Shown here: piece by piece, positions 43,985-54,030 of the stretch | Position numbering within the stretch: position 1 is the first letter of the stretch | Layout of the letters: each line of letters starts with the position of its first letter | Assembly: GCF_002835735.1 (NCBI RefSeq) | Contig: NZ_PISD01000015.1 | Coordinates: 43,095-107,094 of the forward strand | Direction: 5' to 3' | DNA: 64,000 nucleotides | DNA from: Cytobacillus horneckiae | GTDB lineage: Bacteria > Bacillota > Bacilli > Bacillales > Cytobacillaceae | Program-made: the position numbers and the translations under genes | The notes under the pieces: generated by a model | The model's input: the letters and a program-made list of their open reading frames with translations, nothing else | Database searches by the model: none | Told to the model about the DNA's origin: nothing

Positions 43985-44698
43985 GTGGAACAATTATTAT
44001 TTGTGTTGATTATTTTTATTGCGTCTATCCTTCAGACAAGCACAGGCTTTGGTTTTTCTATTTTAGCCACGCCGTTTTTATTATTGCTGTTTGAGCCTGC
44101 TGAAGCGATACAAATTAATTTAATCCTGTCCTTATTTATTTCGATTTCTTTAATGGGGAAAATCAGCAAGGATATCGACGCTGGTATTTTAAAAAGGCTT
44201 ATCATCGGAAGCATTGTCGGTTTGCCTATAGGAATCATTGTGTTTCTTTTCATTAACATTCAATGGCTGAAGCTTGGGATTGGCATCCTCGTGCTGGCCT
44301 TAACAGGGATGATGATGCTCCAGTTCCGCATTAATCAGACAAAAGGAAGAGATTTAGGTGTTGGAGGCATGTCAGGTGCTTTGACAACGGGCATTGGTAT
44401 GCCAGGTCCGCCATTATTGCTTTATTTTTCAGGCACTGATACAGAAAAGGCAAAGCTTCGTGGAACGACTTTAGCGTTCTATTTATTTATATATGTAATC
44501 AGCCTTTTGATTCAGGTAATTTTTGCAGGGACAACGAAAACAGTCTGGGTTTCTAGCGGAATTGCCCTGCCGATTGCAGTATTGGGGATGATTTCAGGCC
44601 AATTATTATTTAAATGGATTAATCAGCGTGTCTTTAAGGTATTTACCTATGTGATTTTATTGTTCACAGGGATTTATTTGTTGATTGATAGTTTTTAG
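43985..44698 (+). CDS. TauE/SafE family membrane transporter
   Basis: 237-aa membrane protein with about seven to eight helices; GTG start 6 bases after a perfect AGGAGGTG, internal to a longer open frame. The duplicated family motifs are QTSTGFGFSILATP near the N-terminus and GALTTGIGMPGPPLLLYF in the second half. Such proteins export sulfite, sulfoacetate or other small anions; substrate unknown here. Single gene. Confidence 0.88.
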   Translation: MEQLLFVLIIFIASILQTSTGFGFSILATPFLLLLFEPAEAIQINLILSLFISISLMGKISKDIDAGILKRLIIGSIVGLPIGIIVFLFINIQWLKLGIGILVLALTGMMMLQFRINQTKGRDLGVGGMSGALTTGIGMPGPPLLLYFSGTDTEKAKLRGTTLAFYLFIYVISLLIQVIFAGTTKTVWVSSGIALPIAVLGMISGQLLFKWINQRVFKVFTYVILLFTGIYLLIDSF

Positions 44699-44810
44699 CA
44701 TTTGTTTTTGGTGTATTCTTGTACATACATTTAAATTTTGTGTCGGGGTCTTGCAGGGTATTAGGAATCTAGCGCTTTCTTTTCAACTTTCACACAGATT
44801 TCAAGTTAAT

Positions 44811-44862
44811 AAAGTACCTGCCATTGTAAAAATTAATTTACACTGTCAGGTACTTTCTTTTT
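44811..44862 (+). terminator. Long hairpin terminator
   Basis: AAAGTACCTG (44811-44820) pairs with CAGGTACTTT (44847-44856), extended inward by TGTAAA/TTTACA-type pairing, followed by TCTTTTTT. Confidence 0.8.
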
Positions 44863-44914
44863 TAGGTTCATCGCTATTCAGGTGTTGATATGGGAAAAAT
44901 GCTACAAAAAAACC

Positions 44915-44942
44915 AACTGAAAAAACAAATGATTTTTCAGTT
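44915..44942 (-). terminator. Terminator of the panE-like gene
   Basis: AACTGAAAAA (44915-44924) pairs with TTTTTCAGTT (44933-44942); on the minus strand the stem is followed by GGTTTTTTT. Confidence 0.8.
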
Positions 44943-44947
44943 TTCTC

Positions 44948-45985
44948 TTAAATTTCTCTCTTTACTAATTCTTCAAAAAATAAAATATTCTCTTCGAATT
45001 GAGGGACGGATTTCTGCGCTTCTGCATCTTTTACAAGCTGGACAACCAAATCATTAAATGGAGTGCGGACACCGAATTCTTTTCCTTTTTCAGAGACCAC
45101 ACCGTTTATATAATCAATTTCGGTTTTTCTTGATTTTTCAAGGTCTTGAAGCATACTAGCTTTTAGGAGCGCTTGCGGTGAAAAAGCTTGCTTTGCTACA
45201 CCGATGACAAAAGGCATATTGCTTTTTTCTTCATTGATAGTAAAAATGCCGACATGGACACCAGCTAATGTAGTAAATTCGACACCAGCAGCAGCTCCTG
45301 CCTTTAGAGTTTCGTCAGCCAGCATGACAGCACTTGTAACAGCTGCTTCATGATTTAAAATATCGCCATAGGTACATCCTAAAGCAGCTGACATGCCACT
45401 CATAGCTACATTTACGAGTAATTTTGACCATTTTGTACCTACTAAATTTTCAGATACCTCAGTTCCGCCTACTAAATTAAGAATCTCTTTTATGTGAAGA
45501 ATTCGATCAGATTGATTTCCATTAAGCTCTCCGATTTGAAAAGCATTTGCTTTAAAAGCATCAGCTGCAGAGGTTAACTCTGATACGCCTGGTTCAACCC
45601 ATGTAGCGCCAAATTCAACTGAACCGCCAATAACTCTATCTTCTCCTAAAGCAAAAGAGAGACTTTCTTCCGGAACCCCATTTTGCAATGAAAGTACAAT
45701 CGTCTCATTATGAATATATTGTTTAAGGTTATGTAGGACATCCTCGTTAAAGACTTGTTTTGTTAATAGCAGAACGAGATCGTATACGCCTGTCATTTCA
45801 TCGGGAGTAAGGGCTTTAACAGGTAAAGTCTCACTTACAGTTCCGACTATGGACGCGCCTTTTTTATTTAAAGCATTTACATGTGCCTGATTTACATCAA
45901 TGAGCTCAACGATATCTGTTCCTTTTGATAGATAAGCACCGATAATCGTACCCAATGAACCTGCACCCATGATGGCTATTCTCAT
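44948..45985 (-). CDS. panE: Ketopantoate reductase-like (PanE/ApbA) enzyme
   Basis: 345-aa NADPH-dependent reductase family. The Rossmann start MRIAIMGAGSLGTIIGAYL (residues 1-19) carries GxGxxG; LSLQNGVPEE and the catalytic Lys region GTKWSKLLVNVAMSGMSAAL (about 190-209) follow, with KTEIDYINGVV near the C-terminus. These match ketopantoate reductase, which makes pantoate for coenzyme A, but the family also contains other 2-oxoacid reductases, and no pan genes are adjacent. ATG at 45985 after AAAGGAGC; the frame is open to 46081. Confidence 0.78.
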   Translation of the reverse strand: MRIAIMGAGSLGTIIGAYLSKGTDIVELIDVNQAHVNALNKKGASIVGTVSETLPVKALTPDEMTGVYDLVLLLTKQVFNEDVLHNLKQYIHNETIVLSLQNGVPEESLSFALGEDRVIGGSVEFGATWVEPGVSELTSAADAFKANAFQIGELNGNQSDRILHIKEILNLVGGTEVSENLVGTKWSKLLVNVAMSGMSAALGCTYGDILNHEAAVTSAVMLADETLKAGAAAGVEFTTLAGVHVGIFTINEEKSNMPFVIGVAKQAFSPQALLKASMLQDLEKSRKTEIDYINGVVSEKGKEFGVRTPFNDLVVQLVKDAEAQKSVPQFEENILFFEELVKREI

Positions 45986-46175
45986 ATGATTATTTGCTCC
46001 TTTAAATATAGTTTGTTTGTATTGATTAAAAAGTCCTATTTTTCTAATAAAAATTATAGATAAATGTGAATAAAGCATCAATAAATATTCCTAATATGGG
46101 TATAATGTTATAAAATAAGGTAATATACGGAAGTGTTAGAATTACATTCTCATAGGGTCTGAAAGGGGAAAAAAT

Positions 46176-47666
46176 ATGAAGCTGCAGGATAAATATAATA
46201 CAGGGAGAGTCCATAAAGTCAATCTGACATTGATTATTTTCATGGTAATTATGCTGATAGTGCCAATCGTTTTGGACAGAGGTGCAGCAGATTCACTTTC
46301 TGTAATGATTGGTGGAAGTATAGTAATCATTCTCGCTGTTATTAATTTCTTTTTGCCTGTAAATACCTATTTAAAAGGGTTTTGTTTTGCTTTATTACCA
46401 TACTTAGTAGTCATTGCACTCTTTTATTTTGATGGATTTGCTTTAAACAAACATTATTTAATTCTTTTTACGATAGCAATGGTCTCACTATACTTTAAAA
46501 AAGAATTAATTCTCGCCTTTTCAGCAGTTTATAATATTACCTTTACTGCAACATACTTTTTTAGCTCTGCTAATTTGCTAGATTCAAGCGATTCGATAAG
46601 AAGCATTTTTACGATTCTATTTGTTACGAATGGAATCTTATATTTGCTCTACTTATTGTCAAATTGGGGAAGGACGTTAATAGAAGAATCATCTATTAAA
46701 GAAATGGAAGCGAAGGAATTATTAGATAAGCTAAAAGCAACCTTTGATTCTATTGATAGAGGAACAAATACATTAGAAAATAATATTAATCAATTTAACG
46801 TAAACATCACGACGATTTATGAATCGAGTCATCAAATCCTTGAAGCTGTTCAGCAAATGGCTTCAGGCATTCAAGAAGAAGCCAACAGCTTAAGCATCGT
46901 GAATGAATCAATGGCACATTCATTGGAGAAAACAGATGAAACGATTGCTATTTCCCAAGGACTTGTAGAAAAATCAGATGAAATGAATATAAAAGTTCAG
47001 GATGGATGGAATAAAATCCAGCAAGCAACAGAACATATCAGCACAGTGAATTCCACGATTCGCTTAACTGCTCTAACTGTATCTGAAGTCCACTCCAGTC
47101 TTGAAAAAGTCAATTCTTTATTGGAGGGAATTAAGCAAATTGCTGATCAGACAAACCTGCTCGCACTTAATGCAGCGATTGAGTCAGCGAGAGCAGGCGA
47201 GCATGGCAGAGGTTTTGCTGTCGTCGCAGATGAAGTCCGAAAGCTCGCAGAACAGACAGCTGAAATTACCGTATCGATTACTGATGTGACCCATACACTC
47301 TTCCATAAATCAAAGGAAGCAAGGGAGAAGTCAAGCGAGGGTGAAACAGCTGTTAAAGAAGGGCAGCATTTATTAGATGAAGTTGCCGATTATTTTACAG
47401 AAATACGCGATTCATTTGAACAAACGAATAATGAATTATCGAAAGGCATGGGAGAAATAAAATCGGCTACCGACACGTTTAGCCATATCCAAGCACAAAT
47501 CGGAAACATGGCAAATATTTCCGAAGAAAATGCAGCTTCCACTGAAGAAATTGTTGCCACACTCGAGGAGGAGCATGGGATGATTTCTTCAATTAATCAA
47601 TCTGTTGCAGAAATCAAGAAATTAAGCAGTGAATTAAAAGAAATGGTCAAAAAGGGAATTAATTAG
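46176..47666 (+). CDS. Methyl-accepting chemotaxis protein, membrane sensor type
   Basis: 496-aa chemoreceptor. Residues 1-170 are a bundle of about six membrane helices with no sizeable extracytoplasmic ligand domain, so the input may be a membrane or energy-state signal. The cytoplasmic part is a long coiled coil with the conserved hairpin tip [20 protein letters not shown] followed by [13 protein letters not shown] (about 325-365), which docks CheA and CheW. No HAMP domain is evident. AAAGGGG site. Lone chemotaxis gene here. Confidence 0.9.
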   Translation: MKLQDKYNTGRVHKVNLTLIIFMVIMLIVPIVLDRGAADSLSVMIGGSIVIILAVINFFLPVNTYLKGFCFALLPYLVVIALFYFDGFALNKHYLILFTIAMVSLYFKKELILAFSAVYNITFTATYFFSSANLLDSSDSIRSIFTILFVTNGILYLLYLLSNWGRTLIEESSIKEMEAKELLDKLKATFDSIDRGTNTLENNINQFNVNITTIYESSHQILEAVQQMASGIQEEANSLSIVNESMAHSLEKTDETIAISQGLVEKSDEMNIKVQDGWNKIQQATEHISTVNSTIRLTALTVSEVHSSLEKVNSLLEGIKQIADQTNLLALNAAIESARAGEHGRGFAVVADEVRKLAEQTAEITVSITDVTHTLFHKSKEAREKSSEGETAVKEGQHLLDEVADYFTEIRDSFEQTNNELSKGMGEIKSATDTFSHIQAQIGNMANISEENAASTEEIVATLEEEHGMISSINQSVAEIKKLSSELKEMVKKGIN

Positions 47667-47672
47667 CGATGA

Positions 47673-47699
47673 GAGATCTTTCATAAGATCTCCTTTTTT
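47673..47699 (+). terminator. Terminator of the chemoreceptor gene
   Basis: GAGATCTT (47673-47680) pairs with AAGATCTC (47685-47692) around TCAT and is followed by six T residues. Confidence 0.8.
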
Positions 47700-48059
47700 A
47701 TCGGGTTTATTTCCACGACCCTTTCAAACATCTTACACTGAAAATGAGATCTGAATTTTGTGATCATAACCTGAAATTTACCCTATTTATGATGAAAGTA
47801 ATCTCTTATTTTTACTAGCAATCTTATCATTTATATCAAAGAATGAGTTAATCGAAATTCCTACAAATGGTCCTTCAATGACAATACCTCTTAATGCTGG
47901 TATTCTGGGTGGAGATTAACTCGAGTGGAGTCTTATCGTTTTAGATTGTTTAATTAGTTAAAAAACAAAAATGTAAGAAATAGTGGTGTATACCCTTTTT
48001 CTTACATTTTTTGTGTTATCGTATATAATAAAGTCATATCCTTTTGAAGGAGCAATATT
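47700..48059. other. Intergenic region with strong hairpin
   Basis: No ORF worth calling. A 13-bp hairpin (AAAAATGTAAGAA at 47967-47979, TTCTTACATTTTT at 47999-48011) sits only 50 bases before the DUF4306 gene and has the form of a terminator on both strands; it could end an unseen short transcript or attenuate the downstream gene. Nothing else recognised. Confidence 0.45.
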
Positions 48060-48518
48060 ATGTCTAATAAAAAGATTGTATTATACGGTAGCTTGTCTAT
48101 AATCTTTGTTATTACTCTGTTTTTTTCATGGTATGAGGGCAGTGGTATAAGAGATGATACTTTTGAATGGGGTAACTCAACTTATTTTACAAATTTTTCA
48201 AAACAAGGTATAACTTACCCCTCAGATATATCCAATTTAGATCATTTTGTATATGCAGCGAAATTCAACCCGATTTTTCCTTTAATTATGATTCTATCTA
48301 TCCTACTTATTGTATCAATAGCATTATGGGATCAATCGAGTATTTATAGCATGACAGGATTATTTGTTCTAGGACTTATATTAATAATCATTTCAGTTTT
48401 AAATTACGCTCCATCCACTATTGGCGCTAAATATTTTGTATATACTTTTATTATATTAGGCATTTCTTATGTCACAGCTTCTTTATTCTTTTTCGTTAAG
48501 AAAAAGAATATTCATTAG
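48060..48518 (+). CDS. DUF4306 family membrane protein
   Basis: 152-aa protein with four predicted helices (about 8-24, 72-90, 98-116, 124-146) and an extracytoplasmic loop after the first, starting FFSWYEGSGI and containing EWGNSTYFTNF. This pattern is that of the DUF4306 proteins of bacilli (B. subtilis YjdJ type), whose function is unknown. Good AAGGAG site. Terminator at 48526. Confidence 0.65.
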   Translation: MSNKKIVLYGSLSIIFVITLFFSWYEGSGIRDDTFEWGNSTYFTNFSKQGITYPSDISNLDHFVYAAKFNPIFPLIMILSILLIVSIALWDQSSIYSMTGLFVLGLILIIISVLNYAPSTIGAKYFVYTFIILGISYVTASLFFFVKKKNIH

Positions 48519-48525
48519 TAGAATG

Positions 48526-48573
48526 AAAGAGTGAAGGATACTATTTAAAATCGTTTAACCCGCACTCTTTTTC
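48526..48573 (+). terminator. Probable terminator of the DUF4306 gene
   Basis: AAAGAGTG (48526-48533) pairs with CACTCTTT (48563-48570) and is followed by T residues; the loop is long (29 nt). Confidence 0.5.
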
Positions 48574-48812
48574 TGTATTAATTAGTAAAAAGCCAGGTCC
48601 CCATAAATTTAATCAACACACAAATGATTTTCTAACTCCTTTTTTCACTAGACATTATCAAGCGCGATAATCTCACCTTATTTGCTTAAATCGAAATAAC
48701 TAATGTATTTTTCCCATTATTAGACGATGTGGTTTTTGCAAAATTAGGATAATGATATAATAGGAGTATTTTCAGCTGATTTAGAACATTGCGGTTTTAA
48801 GGAGTATTATAG

Positions 48813-50444
48813 ATGATTAATAAAAAAAGAAAGGGGAGAATGCCTTTTTTTCTTCCTAAAATATTCAATTTAAAACTCAAAATGCTTCTCCTAATAAGCT
48901 TATTAATTATTGGGATATGCATCATTTTTTTTATGTTTCTTGAAAGGGTCATTTCAAACACAATTGAAGATCAAATCGGCAAACGTGCTTTGAGTTTGGC
49001 ACATAGTGTGGCGAATATCCCTGAAATTAAAGAAGCCTTTCTTACAGATGATCCTTCTTCTATCATTCAAGAGATTGTTCTGCCGATTCAAAAACAGTCA
49101 GGAGCAGAATTTATCGTTGTCGGCAATAAAGAAGGCATCAGATATGCCCATCCAAATCCTGAGGCAATAGGAAAGAAGATGGTTGGCGGTGATAATGATC
49201 GCGCTTTAAATAAAGGCGAGGCTTACGAGTCGAAAAAAGAAGGAACATTAGGGCTTTCCATCCGCGGGAAGGTGCCAATTTATTTGGACGGGGAAATAAT
49301 CGGCGTTGTTTCTGTTGGCTTTTTAAATGATGATGTCCAGCATACTATAAGCGACCAAAGTAAATCCTTATGGCTGACAGTGGGGGTTATTATTCTTATT
49401 GGCATTACAGGTGCTACATTCATCACAAATTATATAAAAAGGCTGCTCATTGATATGGAGCCGGAAGAAATCGCGCATTTATATCAGCAGAACGAAGCAA
49501 TTCTTCAATCTGTCCATGAAGGAATTATTGCTGCTGATGAAGGCGGCTGTATTACAGCGATGAATAGGTCGGCGAAGGAGATTCTTTTTTCACAGGAAAG
49601 TGAAAGAGGGAAAACCTATATTGGCTTATATTTAAAAGAAACCGTTCCCTCACTTGATATAAAAAAAAGAAATACCTTTTCCAATCGTGAGATGGTGATG
49701 GGTGAAAATATTGTTCTTGTGAATCAAACCTCAATATACAATGAAGACACATTTGCCGGCACGGTGTATACAATTCGTAAAAAAACAGAATTGGAGAAGG
49801 TTACCGAAGAACTAAAGAGGATTAAACAATATGCAAACTCGCAGCGTGCACAAACACATGAGTATTCAAATAAACTTCATATTATCCTAGGGCTTGTCCA
49901 AAATGATCATAAGGCTGAGGTCATTGACTTTATAAAAAAAGAAAGCAATCTTCAGCAGGAGCGACTCAAATTTTTATCTGAAAAAGTAGCAGATCCGCTT
50001 ATTCAAGCATTGCTTCAGGGAAAATATAATCAGGCAAACGAACTTGGAATCAGCATGAATATTCATCCTGACAGCAGGATGGAGCATCTATTCTCAGAAA
50101 CTGAACAGGATGCGGTACTAACAGCGTTAGGGAATGTGATTGAAAATGCATTGGAAGCAGTAAAAGGAATGAGTCATGGCAGAAAAAGAATCAATATATT
50201 TTTCACTGATATTGGTGAAGATTGCCTATTTGAGGTGGATGATTCTGGACCAGGGATTGAAGAAGGAAATGTTCCCCGTATCTTTGAGCAAGGGTTCTCA
50301 ATGAAGGCGGGTGCCAATAGAGGGACAGGCCTGGCGCTGTCGAAAATTGCTGTTGCACATGTGGACGGTGAGATTCTCTATGAAGAAGGCGAGCTTGGTG
50401 GCGCGAGTTTTATGATCGTCATACCAAAAGGTGGAGAGGAGTAG
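48813..50444 (+). CDS. citS: CitS-type sensor histidine kinase
   Basis: 543-aa kinase of the CitA/DcuS/CitS family for C4-dicarboxylates and citrate. Two membrane helices (about 24-44 and 187-207) flank a PDC sensor domain (VVGNKEGIRYAHPNPEAIG at 102-120, GTLGLSIRGKVPIY); a cytoplasmic PAS domain (about 222-325) and a Spo0B-like dimerisation helix carrying His349 in QTHEYSNKLH lead to the ATPase domain (NVIENALEA, DSGPGI, GTGLAL). It precedes its response regulator by 5 bases and a CitM transporter, as in B. subtilis citST-citM. Confidence 0.88.
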   Translation: MINKKRKGRMPFFLPKIFNLKLKMLLLISLLIIGICIIFFMFLERVISNTIEDQIGKRALSLAHSVANIPEIKEAFLTDDPSSIIQEIVLPIQKQSGAEFIVVGNKEGIRYAHPNPEAIGKKMVGGDNDRALNKGEAYESKKEGTLGLSIRGKVPIYLDGEIIGVVSVGFLNDDVQHTISDQSKSLWLTVGVIILIGITGATFITNYIKRLLIDMEPEEIAHLYQQNEAILQSVHEGIIAADEGGCITAMNRSAKEILFSQESERGKTYIGLYLKETVPSLDIKKRNTFSNREMVMGENIVLVNQTSIYNEDTFAGTVYTIRKKTELEKVTEELKRIKQYANSQRAQTHEYSNKLHIILGLVQNDHKAEVIDFIKKESNLQQERLKFLSEKVADPLIQALLQGKYNQANELGISMNIHPDSRMEHLFSETEQDAVLTALGNVIENALEAVKGMSHGRKRINIFFTDIGEDCLFEVDDSGPGIEEGNVPRIFEQGFSMKAGANRGTGLALSKIAVAHVDGEILYEEGELGGASFMIVIPKGGEE

Positions 50445-50449
50445 CAGCT

Positions 50450-51148
50450 ATGGAAGAAATAACAGTGCTCATCGTTGAAGATGATTTTAGAGTGGCTGAA
50501 ATCAATCGTCAATATGTTGAACAAGCAGCTGGTTATATCGTCCAAAAAATAGTATACAGCGGCAGGGAAGCGCTTGACTATTTGGAGGACAGTGAATACT
50601 TGCCTGATATTGTTTTACTAGATGTATATATTCCTGATGTAGACGGAATGGATCTTATGTGGAAAATCCGTCAAGCATATCATGAAATAGACATCATGAT
50701 CGTCAGTGCTGAGAAGGAGGCGCAATCGATTAGCGCAGCCTTTCGCGGAGGTGTATTCGATTATATAGTAAAGCCTGTTGACCACGAGCGCTTTAGCAAA
50801 AGTCTAGATAATTACCGTGAATATCGAAATCTATCAAAGGCCAAAAAAGAATGGGAGCAGTCTGATATTGATGGCTTAACGAGGAATCTACAAATTCAAG
50901 GAGGATTAGACAGCTCAGGAGCCTCATTGCCAAAAGGGATTGATGCGATCACTTTAGATAAAATGATTGAGCTTTTTTCCGTGATGGGGATGGAGGCTGT
51001 TACTGCCAATGAAGTAAGCTCTGCACTTGGAATCAGCCGGTCGACAGCGAGAAGGTATTTAGAATATCTAGTTTCATTGAAAAAAATGGAGACAAAATTA
51101 ATATATGGAACGGTAGGAAGACCACAGCGCAAATATGTTCTTTCGTGA
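50450..51148 (+). CDS. citT: CitT-type response regulator
   Basis: 232-aa transcriptional activator of the CitB/DcuR subfamily. Receiver domain with VEDD, phosphorylated Asp near residue 56 in IVLLDVYIPD, and YIVKPVDHERF; the C-terminal HTH (VTANEVSSALGISRSTARRYLEYL, about 184-207) is typical. It follows the kinase in one operon. It probably activates the citM gene downstream in response to extracellular citrate, by analogy with B. subtilis. Confidence 0.88.
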   Translation: MEEITVLIVEDDFRVAEINRQYVEQAAGYIVQKIVYSGREALDYLEDSEYLPDIVLLDVYIPDVDGMDLMWKIRQAYHEIDIMIVSAEKEAQSISAAFRGGVFDYIVKPVDHERFSKSLDNYREYRNLSKAKKEWEQSDIDGLTRNLQIQGGLDSSGASLPKGIDAITLDKMIELFSVMGMEAVTANEVSSALGISRSTARRYLEYLVSLKKMETKLIYGTVGRPQRKYVLS

Positions 51149-51151
51149 AAC

Positions 51152-51280
51152 TTATGAACAAAATTAACAATATGAATTTTATTTAATTTATGAACGTAAA
51201 CTATATCCCTTTTCCCGCTCGTGGTATTTTCATACTAATCTAAAAAAATACAATTTTATGTTCGATTGAAAACGCATTCA
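51152..51280 (+). promoter_or_regulatory. citM control region: repeats and cre-like site
   Basis: TTATGAAC occurs twice as a direct repeat (51152-51159, 51188-51195), a candidate CitT target. TGAAAACGCATTCA at 51267-51280 matches the CcpA cre consensus with one mismatch, consistent with glucose repression as known for B. subtilis citM. Both assignments are by pattern only. Confidence 0.5.
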
Positions 51281-51330
51281 TTATTTTTAGATTCTTTAAG
51301 TGTGAATGTCACGGAAGGGGATATATATAC

Positions 51331-52653
51331 ATGAGTTTGAGCCTAATAGGATTTATAACGATTTTGGTTATCGTTGTGTTGCTTATCAGCGGAAAAGTTA
51401 CACCAATTGTAGCAATGGTTTTGCCGCCTATATTAGGCGCCCTTGTTGCAGGATTCAGCATCACAGATGTGGGTAGCTTCTTTGAAAGCGGCGTCAGTTC
51501 TGTCATTAATGTCGCCATTATGTTTATATTTGCTATTATCTTTTTCGGAATTATGCAAGATGTTGGCTTGTTCGATCCAATTATTAATAAGCTTGTCTCA
51601 TTATCGCATGGAAATATTATTACAGTTACTGTCGGTACAGTCATCGTTGCGGCAATTGCTCAATTAGACGGCTCAGGCGCTTCTACCTTTCTTATTACGA
51701 TTCCAGCATTATTGCCGCTCTATAAACGTTTAAAAATGAGTCCTTATTTGCTCTTGCTCCTTATTGCTGGAAGCGCCAGCATTATGAATATGCTACCCTG
51801 GGCAGGACCACTCGGAAGGGTCGCTTCAGTTCTTGAAATGGATGTTACCGAGCTGTGGCAGCCGCTCATTCCAATTCAAATCTTTGGCATGGTACTAATG
51901 GTAGCATTAGCCGTTTTATTAGGAATAAGGGAAAAGAAAAGAATCATCAAATCATATGGCTCACTTGAAGTAGCGGCTGCTCTGGAGGCAGAAGCAGAAG
52001 ACACGGATAGTATAGTGGAGCAAAAAGCAAACCCGCATGCAAGACCAAAGCTCCTTTGGGTAAATGCTATTTTAGCCCTCTTGGTAATTGGCGTGCTTGT
52101 TGCAGGCATTATGCCTGCCGGGTTGGCGTTTATGATCGGTGTCAGTCTCGCATTGCCAATAAATTTTAGAGTAGTCAAAGATCAAATGGACAGGCTTCGT
52201 GCTCATGCACCTAATGCATTGACAATGGCTTCAATTATTTTAGCTGCCGGATTATTTTTAGGCATATTAAATGGAACGGGCATGCTTGAGGCAATTGCGA
52301 ACGATGTTGTCAAAGTGATGCCAACTTCAATAGGGCCGTTTCTGCATATTATTGTTGGTTTCCTTGGAGTGCCTTTTGACTTAGTGCTAAGCACAGATGC
52401 ATATTATTTTGCATTATTCCCAGTGGTAGATCAAATAGCCGCCACATACGGTGTTGCATCTATATCTACAGGTTATGCAATGATTATTGGGAATATTGTT
52501 GGTACATTTGTAAGTCCATTAGCACCAGCTGTATGGCTAGCTCTTGGCCTGGCAGGTCTAGAAATGGGGAAACATTTGCGTTATTCGCTTTTCTGGATGT
52601 GGGGTCTCAGCATTATATTAGTAATCACAGCAGCAATTATTGGTTTAATTTAA
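51331..52653 (+). CDS. citM: CitMHS family citrate transporter
   Basis: 440-aa symporter with about eleven helices. Blocks seen in CitM/CitH: KVTPIVAMVLPPILGALVAGF, DVGLFDPIINKL, QLDGSGASTFLITIPALLPLY (about 111-131), NMLPWAGPLGR, and the C-terminal DLVLSTDAYYFALFPV and FVSPLAPAVWLALGLAG. These transporters import citrate complexed with divalent metal ions; whether it prefers Mg or Ca type cannot be read. Placed after citST with cre-like control. Confidence 0.9.
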   Translation: MSLSLIGFITILVIVVLLISGKVTPIVAMVLPPILGALVAGFSITDVGSFFESGVSSVINVAIMFIFAIIFFGIMQDVGLFDPIINKLVSLSHGNIITVTVGTVIVAAIAQLDGSGASTFLITIPALLPLYKRLKMSPYLLLLLIAGSASIMNMLPWAGPLGRVASVLEMDVTELWQPLIPIQIFGMVLMVALAVLLGIREKKRIIKSYGSLEVAAALEAEAEDTDSIVEQKANPHARPKLLWVNAILALLVIGVLVAGIMPAGLAFMIGVSLALPINFRVVKDQMDRLRAHAPNALTMASIILAAGLFLGILNGTGMLEAIANDVVKVMPTSIGPFLHIIVGFLGVPFDLVLSTDAYYFALFPVVDQIAATYGVASISTGYAMIIGNIVGTFVSPLAPAVWLALGLAGLEMGKHLRYSLFWMWGLSIILVITAAIIGLI

Positions 52654-52784
52654 CATATTATTATAAACCTTGGTATATTAGTGTTTATGATAAAAAAGAA
52701 CTAAAACTATTATCATTCTATTGACAGATGGATTTATAGTATTGTAGCCTTATAGATATAATTGAATAAGGCCTCACTTTTTCT

Positions 52785-53036
52785 GGTGAGGTAGAGGCGC
52801 GGTATTTAATAGTCTATAGCAGAGCGTAAAAAGGCGTGATGAAGCTATTGAGAAGGAAATATCGCCGAAATATATAATATCCTTTTATATTATATGTTGG
52901 GTCTGCAGTTAAGAGCTGCAGGACTGTCTCAATAAACTGCCCGGTTTATTGAGGGGAACTATCTCGTAAATGGGAAAAGTAGAGGATTTAGGCTAACGTA
53001 TATGCAAAAGACCTGAGTTCATCTCAGGTCTTTTTT
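52785..53036 (+). promoter_or_regulatory. Lysine riboswitch (L box) with terminator
   Basis: The leader carries the conserved L-box elements in order: GGTGAGGTAGAGGCGC (52785-52800), GTGATGAAG with GAGAAGG, ATCGCCGAA, TTGGGTCTGCAG with AGGACTGTC, and ACTATCTCG (52959-52967). P1 forms from GAGGTAG (52788-52794) and CTATCTC (52960-52966). The expression platform ends in a terminator (53006-53036). A TTGACA -35 lies at 52721-52726, with an unclear -10. Lysine should stop transcription of the ABC transporter downstream. Confidence 0.92.
53006..53036 (+). terminator. Riboswitch terminator hairpin
   Basis: AAAAGACCTGAG (53006-53017) pairs with CTCAGGTCTTTT (53023-53034) and a T run follows; it is the off-state of the lysine riboswitch. 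Confidence 0.85.
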
Positions 53037-53096
53037 GTATTATTTTATATATTTAGAATAATCTCATTAAATATACTATTTAGAGGGGGAATATAT

Positions 53097-53951
53097 ATGA
53101 AAAGGAAACTATCGTTATTTGCGGTTATTGCGTTAGTTACAAGTTTATTTTTAGCAGCATGCGGTTCAGGTGGTTCTGAAGGTTCAGGGGATTCTGGCGG
53201 TTCAGATTCTGGTGGAGACGATGTATTTAGAGTTGGAATGGAGGCAGGCTATGCTCCATTCAACTGGACGCAAATGGATGATGCAAACGGCGGTGTGAAA
53301 ATTGATGGCAATCCAGAATACGCCGGCGGCTATGATGTGGAAGTTGCTAAAAGGATTGCTGAAGGCCTAGGCAAGGAGCTTGTTATTGTAAAAACAGAAT
53401 GGGACGGACTTGTACCTTCTTTGAACTCAGACAAAATTGATGCCATTATTGCAGGCATGTCCCCGACAGAGGAACGTAAAGAAACAATTGACTTCTCCGA
53501 TAATTACTACAACTCGGATCTCGTCATGGTAGTGAAAAAGGGTGGAGACTATGAAAACGCGACTAGTATTCAGGACTTTAGTGGCGCAAAAATTACAGCA
53601 CAGTTAAACACATTCCATTATTCTGTTATTGAGCAAATTAATGGTGTATCCCAGCAGCCGGCAATGGACAGCTTCCCTGCCATGCGTGTGGCTCTTGAGT
53701 CAGGCATTATTGACGGGTATGTTTCTGAGCGCCCGGAAGGTGTGAGTGCATCAAGTGCAAATGAAAATTTTGCAATGGTGGAATTCAAAGAAGGGTTTGA
53801 GACATCTGAAGATGATACTGCTATTGCAGTCGGTGTAAAGAAAAACAGTGAGTTAACAGATAAAATAAATGAAATTTTAGCAGGTATCTCAGAAGAAGAG
53901 CAAATCAAGATTATGGATGCTGCCATAGAGAATCAGCCAGCGGCAGAGTAA
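53097..53951 (+). CDS. Lysine-type amino-acid-binding lipoprotein
   Basis: 284-aa extracytoplasmic receptor of the polar amino-acid ABC class. Lipobox LAAC (Cys21 region), then a Gly/Ser/Asp spacer and a type II binding fold: FRVGMEAGYAPFNWTQ, YDVEVAKRIAEGLGKEL and MSPTEERKETIDFSDNYY. The ligand is most likely lysine because the operon is led by a lysine riboswitch. GAGGGGG site. First gene of three. Confidence 0.9.
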   Translation: MKRKLSLFAVIALVTSLFLAACGSGGSEGSGDSGGSDSGGDDVFRVGMEAGYAPFNWTQMDDANGGVKIDGNPEYAGGYDVEVAKRIAEGLGKELVIVKTEWDGLVPSLNSDKIDAIIAGMSPTEERKETIDFSDNYYNSDLVMVVKKGGDYENATSIQDFSGAKITAQLNTFHYSVIEQINGVSQQPAMDSFPAMRVALESGIIDGYVSERPEGVSASSANENFAMVEFKEGFETSEDDTAIAVGVKKNSELTDKINEILAGISEEEQIKIMDAAIENQPAAE

Positions 53952-54030
53952 TAATGAAGAGCCGGCTGCATGTAAATGTAGTCGGCTTTATTGATTTAAG
54001 AATAAGCATAAATTTTTTCAAGTTAGAAAA

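Noticed and set aside
52772..52792. Terminator of citM (CCTCAC/GTGAGG hairpin)
   Set aside because: No T run follows and its 3' arm is part of the lysine riboswitch P1 region; no clear citM terminator was found.
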